This document shows positions 18,613 through 28,114 of a stretch of 64,000 nt of DNA, in pieces (positions within the stretch are counted from its first letter, which is position 1; the number at the start of each line of letters is the position of its first letter). The stretch spans positions 1-64,000 of the forward strand of contig UQCD01000008.1 in the NCBI GenBank assembly GCA_900539455.1. The letters are read 5' to 3'. The notes under the pieces were generated by a model that saw only the letters and a list, made by a program, of their open reading frames with translations, was not told where the DNA came from and did no database searches. The translations under genes and the position numbers were made by a program. This stretch comes from an uncultured Eubacteriales bacterium (GTDB taxonomy: Bacteria > Bacillota > Clostridia > Lachnospirales > Lachnospiraceae).

Positions 18613-19554
18613 TTATAGATAAATCTGAACATTTTCTATAAATGACTTAGGTTGTTCAAGCTGAGGAAGATGCTTGCATTTTGGAATAATGCAGGTTTCA
18701 ATAGCTGAATTGTAATCCTGATATTCTAAACAGGTTTCTAAAATATTTCGTTCATCTTCACCACCAATAATAACAATGCTGTTATTAATTGTTTTAAGTG
18801 CATTTGTAATATTTAATTTTGTATAGTTTGCAGAAATGCTGGCAAATAAATATTTTGAAGTCATTGTGCCATAATGTGCTGCATCATAATAGTTTTTAAT
18901 TACAGAGGATTTAACCTTTGATGAAAAATATTCTTTTTCAAAAAGCTTTCTATAAGCATGTTTACTATTATAAATATTGAAGATAGTAGTTCCAATAAGA
19001 GGCATTTCGATAAGAAGCTTTGTAAGTTTTTTGTTGGTAGACATATTATGATTTGAAAGGACGATTGATTCAGGATTAATCATAATAACCTTATCGAATA
19101 ATGAATCATCATTGTAGCATGCCATAATAACAAATTCAGCAGAAGTACCTGTGCATATAACATCAGTACGCTTTCCAATAACATTTTTAATAAAATCTGT
19201 TATAAGCTGAACATATAGAAAATTAGTATAAGTGAAAGCTGGCTTGTCTGAGCGACCACAGCCTAATAAATCCAGAGTATATACAGTGTATTGCTTAGAA
19301 AATTCTTTTACGATGTGCTTCCATTCTAAATCACTGCTTCCACAGGTAAGTTCATGAATAAGAAGTACAGGCTTGCCAGAGCCTTGTTTTGTATAAAATA
19401 TATTTCCAAATCTCCACTCATATTTGCTGCCATTGTTGCTAGAGAGAGAAGCTTTTGCATTTGCCATAAGGTTAATTACTCTATTTATTGAATAAATAGA
19501 AGCTGTAGTAAGTGTAGCTAATACAGCGGCTGATATTAATTTATTTTTTTTCAT
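18613..19554 (-). CDS. Membrane-anchored alpha/beta hydrolase
   Basis: A 313-aa alpha/beta-hydrolase-fold protein with an N-terminal hydrophobic helix after MKKNK (about residues 6-28), probably a signal anchor. The fold is seen in VLLIHELTCGSSDLEW, TLDLLGCGRSD and the nucleophile elbow CTGTSAEF, with a candidate catalytic histidine in PKCKHLPQLEQP. The elbow reads G-T-S-A-E, not G-x-S-x-G. The start at 19554 has AAAGGTAG upstream; an in-frame ATG 18 bases earlier lacks a ribosome-binding site. Substrate unknown; no operon partner. Confidence 0.75.
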   Translation of the reverse strand: MKKNKLISAAVLATLTTASIYSINRVINLMANAKASLSSNNGSKYEWRFGNIFYTKQGSGKPVLLIHELTCGSSDLEWKHIVKEFSKQYTVYTLDLLGCGRSDKPAFTYTNFLYVQLITDFIKNVIGKRTDVICTGTSAEFVIMACYNDDSLFDKVIMINPESIVLSNHNMSTNKKLTKLLIEMPLIGTTIFNIYNSKHAYRKLFEKEYFSSKVKSSVIKNYYDAAHYGTMTSKYLFASISANYTKLNITNALKTINNSIVIIGGEDERNILETCLEYQDYNSAIETCIIPKCKHLPQLEQPKSFIENVQIYL

Positions 19555-19751
19555 TTTATAACTACCTTTCATTATATTTTATAATTTGACATAGTAACAA
19601 TACTGACCAAAGTACAAATGTTTATATTATTCTATTATACTATAATGTCTATAAAAGTTAAATAAATTTCTCTGTTAAATTTGTGAACAATGTGGTACAA
19701 TTATGGATGTATTTATGTGTATTGTGAAATTATAGTAAAGGTAAGATATAT

Positions 19752-20882
19752 ATGACTAAAGCAGAAAATTATCTAAGCAATAGACTTTCAATGTTATCTG
19801 ATGAAAAGATTATTATTACTACTAAAATTAATAATCTTGATATAGAAATAGAAGAGATAAATGAGAAGATACGAGAGATTAGTAATGATATGGACGATAC
19901 CTTTGAAATTTTCTCTCCTAGGGTAAAGAAAAATGATTTTATTAGAGATGAAATCCAAAAACTTAAAAACAATAGGGAAGAATTAAGCCGAAATAAAGAG
20001 AAGCTGTGTGAGCAAACTAAAATGGTTGATGAAGATATAAAAATCATTAAGGATGCACTTAGCGAGAAATTATTAGCAATTAATAGTGAAAATAATTCCC
20101 AGATAGAAGATTATTCTAACAGTAATTCAGAAATACAGTCAGAAAGTGAAGAACTAGATAGTAACTTAAATATTTCAAATAACATAAAACAGCAGGATTT
20201 GAATAATGTTGACAAAATGTATATAAAAAATACTCTTGGCATACATATATTGAAATATCAGGAGAATGAAAGACAAAGAATAGCTAGAGATTTACATGAC
20301 TCTACAGTACAGGTATTAGCTAATCTTGTACATAGATGTGAAATATGTTCAAAGGTTATGGATGTGGATAGTGTGAGAGCAAAATTGGAAATAGAAGTGA
20401 TTGAAAAAACACTTAAAGATTCAATTAGCGATATGAGAAATATTATATACAATCTACGCCCTATGATATTTGATGATTTAGGTTTTGAAGCAACATTAAC
20501 AAAAGTTGTCAATAAACTTAATACTTCTAGTGATTTTAATATAACCCTTGAGATGGAGGGTGAAAGTGTAAATCCTGAACCAGTTGTTGCAATTACTATT
20601 ATTAGAATTATTGAAGAATCTTGTAATAATAGTATAAAACACTCGAATGGCTCTGAGATAAAAATATATATAAAAAATGAAAACAAAGTATTACATATTG
20701 AAGTATCAGATAATGGTGATGGATATGTTATAGATGAAATACTTAAGCCAGAAGAAAATAATAATAAAGGCTTTGGTGTGTCTATGATGAAGGAGAGAGT
20801 GGCACTATTATCGGGAGAAATTGATATTGACAGTAAGATTAATGAAGGAACAAAAATTACTATAGATATTCCTATTATGTAA
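19752..20882 (+). CDS. DegS-like cytoplasmic sensor histidine kinase
   Basis: A 376-aa kinase without membrane segments. An N-terminal coiled-coil region rich in Glu, Lys and Asn (about 1-160) precedes a HisKA_3 dimerisation domain with RQRIARDLHDSTVQ, where H182 is the likely phosphorylated residue, and a GHKL ATPase domain (NNSIKHSNG, DNGDGY, KGFGVSMMKERV). This layout resembles B. subtilis DegS. It is followed 16 bases later by its response regulator. The signal sensed is not apparent. Confidence 0.85.
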   Translation: MTKAENYLSNRLSMLSDEKIIITTKINNLDIEIEEINEKIREISNDMDDTFEIFSPRVKKNDFIRDEIQKLKNNREELSRNKEKLCEQTKMVDEDIKIIKDALSEKLLAINSENNSQIEDYSNSNSEIQSESEELDSNLNISNNIKQQDLNNVDKMYIKNTLGIHILKYQENERQRIARDLHDSTVQVLANLVHRCEICSKVMDVDSVRAKLEIEVIEKTLKDSISDMRNIIYNLRPMIFDDLGFEATLTKVVNKLNTSSDFNITLEMEGESVNPEPVVAITIIRIIEESCNNSIKHSNGSEIKIYIKNENKVLHIEVSDNGDGYVIDEILKPEENNNKGFGVSMMKERVALLSGEIDIDSKINEGTKITIDIPIM

Positions 20883-20898
20883 CACGGAGGTAACTTAA

Positions 20899-21540
20899 GT
20901 GAAAATTAGTATACTTATTGCTGATGATCATTCAATGATAAGAGAAGGACTTAAACAATTATTAGAATTAGAACAGAATTTTAATGTTATTGGATTTGCG
21001 GATAATGGAAGAAAAGCAATAGATAAGATTAATGAATTGCATCCGGATATATTATTATTAGATGTGAATATGCCTGTATTGGGAGGAATCGAAACATTAG
21101 CAGAAATTAGAAAAAATAATATAAATGTTAAGGTTATTATGCTTACAATTCACAATGAGAGAGAGTATCTTATAAAAGCTGTAGAATTAGGCTGCGATGG
21201 ATACATATTGAAGGAGTCAGATTCTGACGAACTTAAAAATGCAATATATAATGTTTACGAAGGTAAAAGATATATACAACCTAATATGACACCAATGCTC
21301 AATTCTTATTTGGCAAGTAAGGCAGAGGATGACAAAAAACTTGTCGGATTAACAAAAAGAGAAATACAGGTATTAAAACTGGTAGCAGAGGGAATGTTTA
21401 ATAGAGATATAGCCGAAAGGTTAGAAATTAGCGAAAGAACAGTAAAAAATCACATCGCTAATATATTTAAAAAAATTCAGGTTTCTGATAGAACACAAGC
21501 AGCAGTATTTGCTATAAAAAATAATCTTACTGAAATATAG
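20899..21540 (+). CDS. NarL/DegU-like response regulator
   Basis: A 213-aa regulator with a receiver domain (about 1-120; phosphoacceptor D55 in LLLDVNMPV; conserved lysine in YILKESDS) and a C-terminal LuxR-type helix-turn-helix (LTKREIQVLKLVAEG to SERTVKNHIANIFKKIQV). It starts at GTG with CGGAGGTAA upstream. It pairs with the preceding kinase. DegU-type regulators often control motility, secreted enzymes or competence; the regulon here is unknown. Confidence 0.88.
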   Translation: MKISILIADDHSMIREGLKQLLELEQNFNVIGFADNGRKAIDKINELHPDILLLDVNMPVLGGIETLAEIRKNNINVKVIMLTIHNEREYLIKAVELGCDGYILKESDSDELKNAIYNVYEGKRYIQPNMTPMLNSYLASKAEDDKKLVGLTKREIQVLKLVAEGMFNRDIAERLEISERTVKNHIANIFKKIQVSDRTQAAVFAIKNNLTEI

Positions 21541-21863
21541 AATATGATTTGAAATGATAGTAAGATATGAATAAAGTGTAAATTATAGATAAGGGGCAGC
21601 AAAAAAATATGTTTATGTGACAAGACTAATATTCTAAAATTCATTAGTATTTTCCAAAATTTAATATGTAGAGTATGAGAATTAAATATAAGTGTGTAAA
21701 TTTTTTATATGTAAGTATAGAATATTAGGTATAATGTTAAATAAATGAAAAGATATGAATTTAATTAAAACATTATAATGTAATAAAATGTTTCACGTGA
21801 AACATTTGTGCTACAGGTTTATAAAAATATATCTATAGAAAATATACACAAAGGAAATAAAAT
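21541..21863. other. Intergenic region holding parS site 1
   Basis: This 323-base A+T-rich gap has no convincing gene. Its one clear signal is the 22-bp palindrome at 21786-21807 containing a parS site. Confidence 0.6.
21789..21804. promoter_or_regulatory. parS centromere site 1
   Basis: TGTTTCACGTGAAACA is a perfect 16-bp palindrome, one base from the B. subtilis consensus TGTTCCACGTGAAACA. Flanking bases extend the palindrome to 22 bp (21786-21807). ParB encoded at 23862-24770 is the expected ligand. Confidence 0.93.
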
Positions 21864-22727
21864 ATGAATTTTGATAAATTTATTAATGATATAGAAAACA
21901 ATAATTTAAATGTGTACGGAGTAGAAATTTATAAAAAAGGAAAACTGATTAATAGTTATGGAGATACAAAAGATAATATATATGACATATATTCTGCTAC
22001 AAAGACTATACTTTCATTAGCTGTGGGAATAGCATATGATAAAGGATTATTTGATTTAGATAGGTCAATATTAGAATATCTTACACATAATGAGATAAAT
22101 ATGATAACTAAATCACAGAAAGACAAGTTTCAGAATATAACCATACATAGACTATTAACAATGTCTGTAGCAGACTTTCCTTTTAGACCTGAAGGAGATA
22201 GCTATTTAAAATTTTCATTAAACTGTGAAATAAATAATCCTGACAAAATAACATTTAATTATAGCAATGTAAGTGCATATCTTGTAGGTGTAGCATTAAC
22301 AAATGCTATTGGAGAAGATCTGGGTGTATTTATAGAAAATAATATTTTTAAACCATTACATATTACAAAATATAAATATGAGAGATGTCCAGATGGATTT
22401 TTCTATGGTGCTTCAAAAATGAAACTAACTGTTAGTGAGTTGAGTAAAATAGGATTATTACTATATAATAAAGGTGTGTATAAGAATTTGAGAATTATAT
22501 CAGAAAAGTATATAGAAAAAGCCACAATAGTTCAACAAAATAATGATGAGAAAAAATACGGATATTTTATATGGAAATACAAAAATGGATTTAGTATCAA
22601 TGGAAAATGGCAGCAGAGATGCTACATATTGCCAGAAAGTGATTTGATAGTTACATATTTATCACATATTGTTGAAAAAAATGATAGTCTATTATTAAGT
22701 ATGGAAAAGAATATATTAGATTTGTAA
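21864..22727 (+). CDS. Serine hydrolase of the class C beta-lactamase / penicillin-binding fold
   Basis: A 287-aa beta-lactamase-related protein. The nucleophile motif S-x-x-K appears as YSATKTILSLAVG (near residue 43) and the second motif as YSN in FNYSNVSAYLVG (near 132); HRLLTMS is also family-typical. A clear third KTG-like motif is not seen. There is no signal peptide, so it is probably cytoplasmic and more likely an esterase or peptidase relative than a true beta-lactamase. It stands alone between two parS sites. Confidence 0.72.
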   Translation: MNFDKFINDIENNNLNVYGVEIYKKGKLINSYGDTKDNIYDIYSATKTILSLAVGIAYDKGLFDLDRSILEYLTHNEINMITKSQKDKFQNITIHRLLTMSVADFPFRPEGDSYLKFSLNCEINNPDKITFNYSNVSAYLVGVALTNAIGEDLGVFIENNIFKPLHITKYKYERCPDGFFYGASKMKLTVSELSKIGLLLYNKGVYKNLRIISEKYIEKATIVQQNNDEKKYGYFIWKYKNGFSINGKWQQRCYILPESDLIVTYLSHIVEKNDSLLLSMEKNILDL

Positions 22728-23047
22728 ATTGAATACTGCTCACAAAAGATAAAAATTAATAGATAATAATATTAATATATATTAAAATATTAATCATATA
22801 AAATTGCAACTATAAGGCAAAATAAAAATGTATACTATATTATAGTAAATACACAGAATTTTATTGAGAAAAATGTTTCACGTGAAACATTATATTATGG
22901 TAAAAAGAACAAAATGTGTTATAATTAAAAAAGATAAATAAAGATTTATAAAATACAGTATACTGTAATCAGCTAGTAAAATATTAAAATTTGAATATTA
23001 AAATTATTTACAACTGGTAAAACCAATAACATATGAAAGGAAGAATT
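22728..23047. other. Intergenic region upstream of parA holding parS site 2
   Basis: A 320-base A+T-rich gap between the serine hydrolase and parA. Apart from the parS palindrome (22872-22891) and probable parA promoter elements that cannot be fixed, nothing is seen. Confidence 0.55.
22874..22889. promoter_or_regulatory. parS centromere site 2
   Basis: The same 16-bp palindrome TGTTTCACGTGAAACA as site 1, extended to 20 bp by flanking A/T. It lies about 160 bases upstream of parA, so bound ParB could also repress the parA-parB operon. Confidence 0.93.
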
Positions 23048-23815
23048 ATGGGAAGAATAATAGCAGTAGCTAATCAGAAAGGTGGAGTGGGAAAAACTAC
23101 AACTTCAACCAATTTGTCTGCTTGTTTAGCAGAAAAAGGAAAAAAAGTATTGCTTGTGGACATTGATCCACAGGGAAATGCAACTAGCGGTGTTGGAATC
23201 GATAAAAATGATTTGGAAAACACAGTATATGATATGATTATAGGTGAATGCTCAATAGATGAATGCTTAATAAAGGAAGCATTAGAAAATTTAGATGTGT
23301 TACCATCAAATGTTAATTTGTCTGGTGCTGAAATAGATTTAATAGGAATTGATGATAGAGAATTCATCTTGAAAAAAAATATTGATAAAATAAAAGACAA
23401 TTACGAATACATAATAATTGATTGTCCTCCATCATTAAATATGTTAACAGTAAATGCGATGACTACAGCAAATACTGTTTTGGTACCAATTCAATGTGAG
23501 TATTATGCGTTGGAGGGATTGTCACAGCTTTTACATACAATTAATCTTGTGAAGGAAAGATTAAATCCTGAATTGGAAATGGAAGGCGTGGTATTTACTA
23601 TGTACGATGCAAGAACTAATCTTTCATTAGAGGTAGTAGAAAATGTAAAGAATAATTTAAAACAATCTATCTATAAGACAATTATACCAAGAAATGTCAG
23701 ATTAGCGGAAGCACCAAGTCATGGATTACCCATAAATCTTTATGATGGTAAGTCAGTTGGAGCAGAGAGTTATAGATTATTGGCAGATGAAGTAATTGAA
23801 AGAGAAGAAGAATAG
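23048..23815 (+). CDS. parA: Chromosome-partitioning ATPase ParA (Soj)
   Basis: A 255-aa deviant Walker A ATPase (ANQKGGVGKTTTSTNLS) that works with ParB-parS to segregate the origin and, in B. subtilis, also controls DnaA. Other markers are VDIDPQGNATSGVG and IIDCPPSLNMLTVNA. The ATG at 23048 is preferred: AAAGGAAG precedes it and homologues begin MGRIIAVANQ. An in-frame ATG at 23033 would place that site inside the gene. Confidence 0.95.
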   Translation: MGRIIAVANQKGGVGKTTTSTNLSACLAEKGKKVLLVDIDPQGNATSGVGIDKNDLENTVYDMIIGECSIDECLIKEALENLDVLPSNVNLSGAEIDLIGIDDREFILKKNIDKIKDNYEYIIIDCPPSLNMLTVNAMTTANTVLVPIQCEYYALEGLSQLLHTINLVKERLNPELEMEGVVFTMYDARTNLSLEVVENVKNNLKQSIYKTIIPRNVRLAEAPSHGLPINLYDGKSVGAESYRLLADEVIEREEE

Positions 23816-23861
23816 AAAGGAAAAAATAGCTGCAAGAGTAGCTGCAATAAAGGTTAGATAA

Positions 23862-24770
23862 ATGGCTAAAAGAATAGGATTGGGAAAGGGAATAGATACA
23901 CTTATTCCTGCAAAAGAAAATATAAAATCCACACCAAAAGAAAAAGTAGTGGAAAAGGTAGTTGAGAAGATTGTTGAAAAAAAAGTTGAAAATAGAGTAA
24001 AGCTTACTGAGATAGAGCCAAACAGAAGTCAGCCTAGAAAAAACTTTGATGAGGATAGTTTAATGGAATTAGCAGATTCTATTAAACAATATGGATTAAT
24101 TCAACCTATAGTCGTACAGAAAAGAGAGGGCTATTATGAAATTATAGCCGGAGAAAGAAGATGGAGAGCATCTAAGATGGCAGGACTTAAAGAAGTACCT
24201 GTAATAATTAAAGAGTATGATGATGAAAAGGTTGTAGAAATTGCATTAATAGAAAATATTCAAAGAGAAGAGTTAAATCCAATAGAAGAAGCAATGGCAT
24301 ATAAACGATTGCTGAAAGAGTTTAATCTAAAACAGGATGAAGTGGCAGACAAAGTATGTAAGAGCCGTACAGCAATTACAAATTCAATGAGATTATTAAA
24401 GCTCCCTGATGAAATCCAACAGATGATTGTTGATGAAAAGATAAGCAGTGGACATGGTAGAGCTTTGCTTGCATTGTCAGATGAAAAAACACAAATAAGA
24501 CTTGCTGAACAATTTTTTGATGAAAAGTTAAGTGTAAGAGAAGCAGAGAGATTAGTAAGACTTGCATTAAATCCAAAGAAACCAGAAAAGAAAAAGGTTG
24601 AATATGGAGATGAAACAACTTACAAATCTATAGAGAATTCTATAAAGGAAATCATAGGTTCTAATGTTTCTATTAATAGAAAAAATAAGAATAAAGGCAG
24701 AATAGAAATTGAATATTACTCTAATGAGGAATTGGAAAGAATTGTAGAATTATTAAATAGATTAAAATAA
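23862..24770 (+). CDS. parB: Chromosome-partitioning protein ParB (Spo0J)
   Basis: A 302-aa CTPase/DNA-binding protein that nucleates on parS and spreads. The ParB N domain contains IEPNRSQPRKNFDE and the conserved GERRWRASKMAGL box with NIQREELNPIEEA; the helix-turn-helix is LKQDEVADKVCKSRTAITNSMRLLKLP; a C-terminal dimerisation domain follows. An EKVVEKVVEKIVEKKVE linker marks residues 27-43. It lies 46 bases after parA; its targets are the two parS sites 1-2 kb upstream. Confidence 0.95.
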   Translation: MAKRIGLGKGIDTLIPAKENIKSTPKEKVVEKVVEKIVEKKVENRVKLTEIEPNRSQPRKNFDEDSLMELADSIKQYGLIQPIVVQKREGYYEIIAGERRWRASKMAGLKEVPVIIKEYDDEKVVEIALIENIQREELNPIEEAMAYKRLLKEFNLKQDEVADKVCKSRTAITNSMRLLKLPDEIQQMIVDEKISSGHGRALLALSDEKTQIRLAEQFFDEKLSVREAERLVRLALNPKKPEKKKVEYGDETTYKSIENSIKEIIGSNVSINRKNKNKGRIEIEYYSNEELERIVELLNRLK

Positions 24771-24798
24771 ATATAATAAAGAATGGCAGGAAAAACAA

Positions 24799-25311
24799 AT
24801 GAATAGCAAAATATTTGAAACACTAGGATTACAAAATGTGGATATAGCAATATTTATTATTATTTTGTTAGTAATAGGAATTGTGGCGATTGTATATTGT
24901 ATAGTTCTTACAAGTAAGTTAAAGAAGATGAACGAGAAATACGAAAAATTTATGAAGGGTAAAGATGGAAAATCACTAGAAGCAACATTTACAAAAAGAT
25001 TTGAAGATATTGATTTATTATTAAGGGATAATGATATAAAGACAAAAGAAATTCAAAAAATTAATGAAAATCTTCAAATAGCAATACAAAAATGTGGTAT
25101 TGTAAAATATGATGCGTTTAATGAAATGGGTGGAAAATTAAGCTTTGCATTGGTATTATTAGACAAAGAAAATAACGGATTTGTTATAAATGCAATGCAC
25201 AGCAGAGAAGGTTGTTATACATATACTAAGGAAATCGTTGCTGGAAAATCATTTATCGCTTTAGGAGAAGAGGAACAGCTTGCACTTGACAAGGCTATGG
25301 GAAAAGAATGA
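24799..25311 (+). CDS. DUF4446 family membrane protein
   Basis: A 170-aa protein with one N-terminal transmembrane helix (about residues 15-40, IAIFIIILLVIGIVAIVYCIVL), a charged coiled-coil segment and a small C-terminal domain with AFNEMGGKLSFALVLLDKENNGFVINAMHSREGCYTYTKEI. This matches the DUF4446 family, often found after parB in Clostridia; its function is not known. It is 28 bases after parB, and its stop overlaps the next start (ATGA). Confidence 0.82.
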   Translation: MNSKIFETLGLQNVDIAIFIIILLVIGIVAIVYCIVLTSKLKKMNEKYEKFMKGKDGKSLEATFTKRFEDIDLLLRDNDIKTKEIQKINENLQIAIQKCGIVKYDAFNEMGGKLSFALVLLDKENNGFVINAMHSREGCYTYTKEIVAGKSFIALGEEEQLALDKAMGKE

Positions 25312-26372
25312 TAGTAGTAAAAGTAGACAAATTATTAGGACATGAAATTTTAGCAAAACATATAGTATCAGAATCTGGAAAAGAGTTAATCTCCGCAGGA
25401 ACAACATTAAAGAAAGAATATATTACAAGATTAAAGGAACTTGGAATTGATGAAGTATGTATCAATTCTGTTTCTAAGTATTCTGGTAAGGAAGATATTG
25501 AAATTCTTTCAGATGTGGTCAAGGAGGAAAGTATTCAGGTTGTAAAAAATGTACTAGAAAAGCACATATATAAAAATAGTGAAGAATTATCTCAATTATG
25601 TAAGGTTGCAGACCAGATTATTGACAAAGTAATCGAAGAAAAAGAAATATTAAATCAGGTTACAAATATAAGACAGGCTTCAGGAGATTTATACACACAT
25701 TCAATAAATGTATGTGCTTTATCCACAGTTCTTGCTTTAAAAAAGGGTATGGGAAGAGAAACAATAGAAGATATAGCAAGGGGAAGCTTGTTACATGATA
25801 TAGGACTTAGATGTATTGTAGTACCTTACGAAAATACAAATTTAAGTGATTTGCCATTAAAGGACCAAATCGAATTAAAAAAGCATGTTATATATGGATA
25901 CGATTCTATTGAAAATGTGGACTGGTTATCAGATTTAAGTAAAAATATTGTATTACTTCATCATGAAAGAAATGATGGAAGTGGATACCCATTTAAAAAT
26001 CATGGAAGTTCTATAAATCCAGCTATAAAAATTGTGGCTGTATGTGATGTTTTTGAAAGTATGATAAGTGGTGTCGGATACAGACAATATAAGGTTTACG
26101 AGGCAATAGAGCATATGAGGCAAATGTCTGTAAAGGCATTGGATAAAGAGTGCGTAGAAATGCTTTTAAGAATGGTGGCGTTATATCCTGTAGGTACAAA
26201 GGTTAGGACTAATGAAGGAGAAATAGGAGTTGTAATTAAACAGAACAAGAGTGAAATAGATAGACCAATTTTAAGAATTATTAAAGATAAAAATGGTAAT
26301 GAAATTTCAGAAAATGTTGTGAAGGATATGATGGAGGAATTAACTCTGTTTATAAAAGAGGTATTAGAATAG
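25308..26372 (+). CDS. HD-GYP domain protein (probable cyclic-di-GMP phosphodiesterase)
   Basis: A 354-aa protein whose core carries the HD-GYP signatures: LYTHSINVCALS, GSLLHDIGL, HHERNDGSGYP and VCDVFESM. Family members hydrolyse cyclic-di-GMP, linking the second messenger to motility and surface behaviour. The N-terminal 120 residues resemble the short DUF3391-like sensor regions of other HD-GYP proteins, but this is uncertain. It overlaps the DUF4446 gene by 4 bases (ATGA), indicating coupling. The flagellar and Tad genes in this window are plausible indirect targets. Confidence 0.85.
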   Translation: MIVVKVDKLLGHEILAKHIVSESGKELISAGTTLKKEYITRLKELGIDEVCINSVSKYSGKEDIEILSDVVKEESIQVVKNVLEKHIYKNSEELSQLCKVADQIIDKVIEEKEILNQVTNIRQASGDLYTHSINVCALSTVLALKKGMGRETIEDIARGSLLHDIGLRCIVVPYENTNLSDLPLKDQIELKKHVIYGYDSIENVDWLSDLSKNIVLLHHERNDGSGYPFKNHGSSINPAIKIVAVCDVFESMISGVGYRQYKVYEAIEHMRQMSVKALDKECVEMLLRMVALYPVGTKVRTNEGEIGVVIKQNKSEIDRPILRIIKDKNGNEISENVVKDMMEELTLFIKEVLE

Positions 26373-26385
26373 AAATATAAAAAAA

Positions 26386-26439
26386 GTTTGTACAATAGAT
26401 TCCAAAGAGAATGGAAAAGTATTGTACAAACATTTTTTT
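26386..26439. terminator. Bidirectional terminator between the HD-GYP gene and murG
   Basis: GTTTGTACAATA (26386-26397) pairs perfectly with TATTGTACAAAC (26420-26431), flanked by five A on the left and seven T on the right. It serves the converging transcripts. Confidence 0.85.
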
Positions 26440-26473
26440 ATTATAAAATAAATCTAATATGGCATGATAAAGA

Positions 26474-27550
26474 CTATTCGGATTTTTTGTTTACAATATC
26501 CTCAATTAGTCCAATAATAGTCGAAACAGCATCGGAGGTTTTTGCATTCTGCATATTTTCAATGTATTTTGCACGATTATTATATACATCATGTATTGTG
26601 TCAATAAGATTTTTGGTTGTAACATTTTCTTCAGGAACAACCTTGCTAAAGCCTTGTCGTTCAAAAGAAGCAGCATTTAATATTTGGTCACCTCTACTTG
26701 CTGAGGCTGGTAATGGAATTAAAATATTTGGTTTGCAAAGAGCCTGAATTTCGCAGATTGCATTTGCACCAGCTCTAGAAACAATTAAGTCAGACATAGC
26801 AAACAAATCTTTCATTTCTTCCTTTATATATTCAAACTGTTTATAACCTTCAATATCATTTAAAGTATCATCAACCTTACCCTTTCCACATAAATGAACA
26901 ATCTGGTAAGTTTTTAATAACTCAGGTAGTGCGTCACGAACTGCATCATTTATAGCCTTTGCACCAAGACTTCCACCAACAACCATGACAACTGGTTTAT
27001 TAGTAGTAAAACCACACAAGTCTAAACCAGCTAATTTGTTTCCATGGCGTAATTCCTCACGAATTGGAGAGCCAGTAAGCACAGATTTACCCTTAGGAAG
27101 ATAAGCACTTGTTTCAGGAAAGTTATGACACACAATAGTTGCCTTAGGAATAGCAATTCTATTTGCTAAACCTGGAGTCATATCTGATTCGTGAATAATT
27201 ACAGGTACCTTATATTTTTTTGCAGCTAATACAACGGGTACGCTGACAAATCCACCCTTTGAAAAAACAATATCAGGCTTATATTCTTTAATAAATCTTT
27301 TAGCTTCGCCATAGCCTTTAATAACACGAAATGGGTCACTAAAATTTTTTGCAGACATATATCTTCTAAGTTTACCAGAAGATATACCAGTGTATGGAAT
27401 GCCAAGCTCTTCAATAAGCTTCTTTTCAATTCCGTCATAGGAACCTATGTATTGAATTTCGTAACCAAGCTTTTTTAAAGATGGAAATAGTGCAATATTA
27501 GGTGTTACATGACCAGCAGAGCCACCACCGGTTAATAATATTTTTTTCAT
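26474..27550 (-). CDS. murG: MurG, UDP-GlcNAc:lipid I N-acetylglucosaminyltransferase
   Basis: The 358-aa GT28 enzyme adds GlcNAc to lipid I to form lipid II at the inner membrane face. The N-terminal glycine loop LLTGGGSAGHVTPN, VVGGSLGAKAINDA at the start of the C-terminal domain, and VSRAGANAICEIQAL plus LIPLPASASRGDQILNA in the donor site are characteristic. Unusually it is not in a division/cell-wall cluster; it lies two bases after a HIT-family gene and runs against the replication direction. Confidence 0.95.
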   Translation of the reverse strand: MKKILLTGGGSAGHVTPNIALFPSLKKLGYEIQYIGSYDGIEKKLIEELGIPYTGISSGKLRRYMSAKNFSDPFRVIKGYGEAKRFIKEYKPDIVFSKGGFVSVPVVLAAKKYKVPVIIHESDMTPGLANRIAIPKATIVCHNFPETSAYLPKGKSVLTGSPIREELRHGNKLAGLDLCGFTTNKPVVMVVGGSLGAKAINDAVRDALPELLKTYQIVHLCGKGKVDDTLNDIEGYKQFEYIKEEMKDLFAMSDLIVSRAGANAICEIQALCKPNILIPLPASASRGDQILNAASFERQGFSKVVPEENVTTKNLIDTIHDVYNNRAKYIENMQNAKTSDAVSTIIGLIEDIVNKKSE

Positions 27551-27552
27551 AA

Positions 27553-27972
27553 TTAGACAATCCTTTCACGAATATTGTTAGCAATAGCTTCGGCTGATGT
27601 CTTATCTAATTCACCAGGAATCCATGTAAGTTTAACACCGTCATTTTTGTAGCGAGGTATAAGGTGAATATGAAAATGAAATACAGTTTGACCAGCAACT
27701 TCTTCATTATTTTGAAGAATATTTAGACCATCGCAGTTTAAAACTTCTTTCATTGCACCGGCAATTTTTTGAGCAACTACAAGTGCTTCCTTAGTATAGT
27801 TTTCATCTAAATCGAAAACATTCCTAAAATGTTCCTTTGGCAATATTATAGCATGACCCTTTGTAGCTGGACCTAAGTCGAATATAGCTCTAAATTTATC
27901 ATCTTCATATATTGTGTATGATGGGATTTCACCGTTCGCAATTTTACAAAAAATACAATTTGAATCTTTCAA
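27553..27972 (-). CDS. HIT family hydrolase
   Basis: A 139-aa histidine-triad nucleotide-binding protein. The signature is HFHIHLIPRY near residue 98, and CIFCKIANGEIPSYTIYEDD at the N terminus is typical of bacterial HinT-like proteins, with two cysteines that may help bind zinc. The family hydrolyses purine nucleotide phosphoramidates or dinucleotides; the physiological substrate is unknown. The gene is two bases upstream of murG, so they share a message. Confidence 0.92.
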   Translation of the reverse strand: MKDSNCIFCKIANGEIPSYTIYEDDKFRAIFDLGPATKGHAIILPKEHFRNVFDLDENYTKEALVVAQKIAGAMKEVLNCDGLNILQNNEEVAGQTVFHFHIHLIPRYKNDGVKLTWIPGELDKTSAEAIANNIRERIV

Positions 27973-28114
27973 ATTTTACACATCCTTTCCAGAAAATTTG
28001 CTTATAAATATTATAATCAAAATCAATGAAATTATAGCACATAAAAGGGATATTGTAACCATTAAAAATTTATAATTTGAGAGAAGAGTATATGAAAGTA
28101 AATAAGGAGATAAA

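Noticed and set aside
21864..22727. Calling the serine hydrolase an antibiotic-resistance beta-lactamase
   Set aside because: It has no signal peptide and no clear KTG-type third motif; the fold is shared by many esterases and peptidases.
22728..22873. A defined parA promoter
   Set aside because: Several TATAAT-like hexamers occur, but none has a credible -35 at the right spacing.
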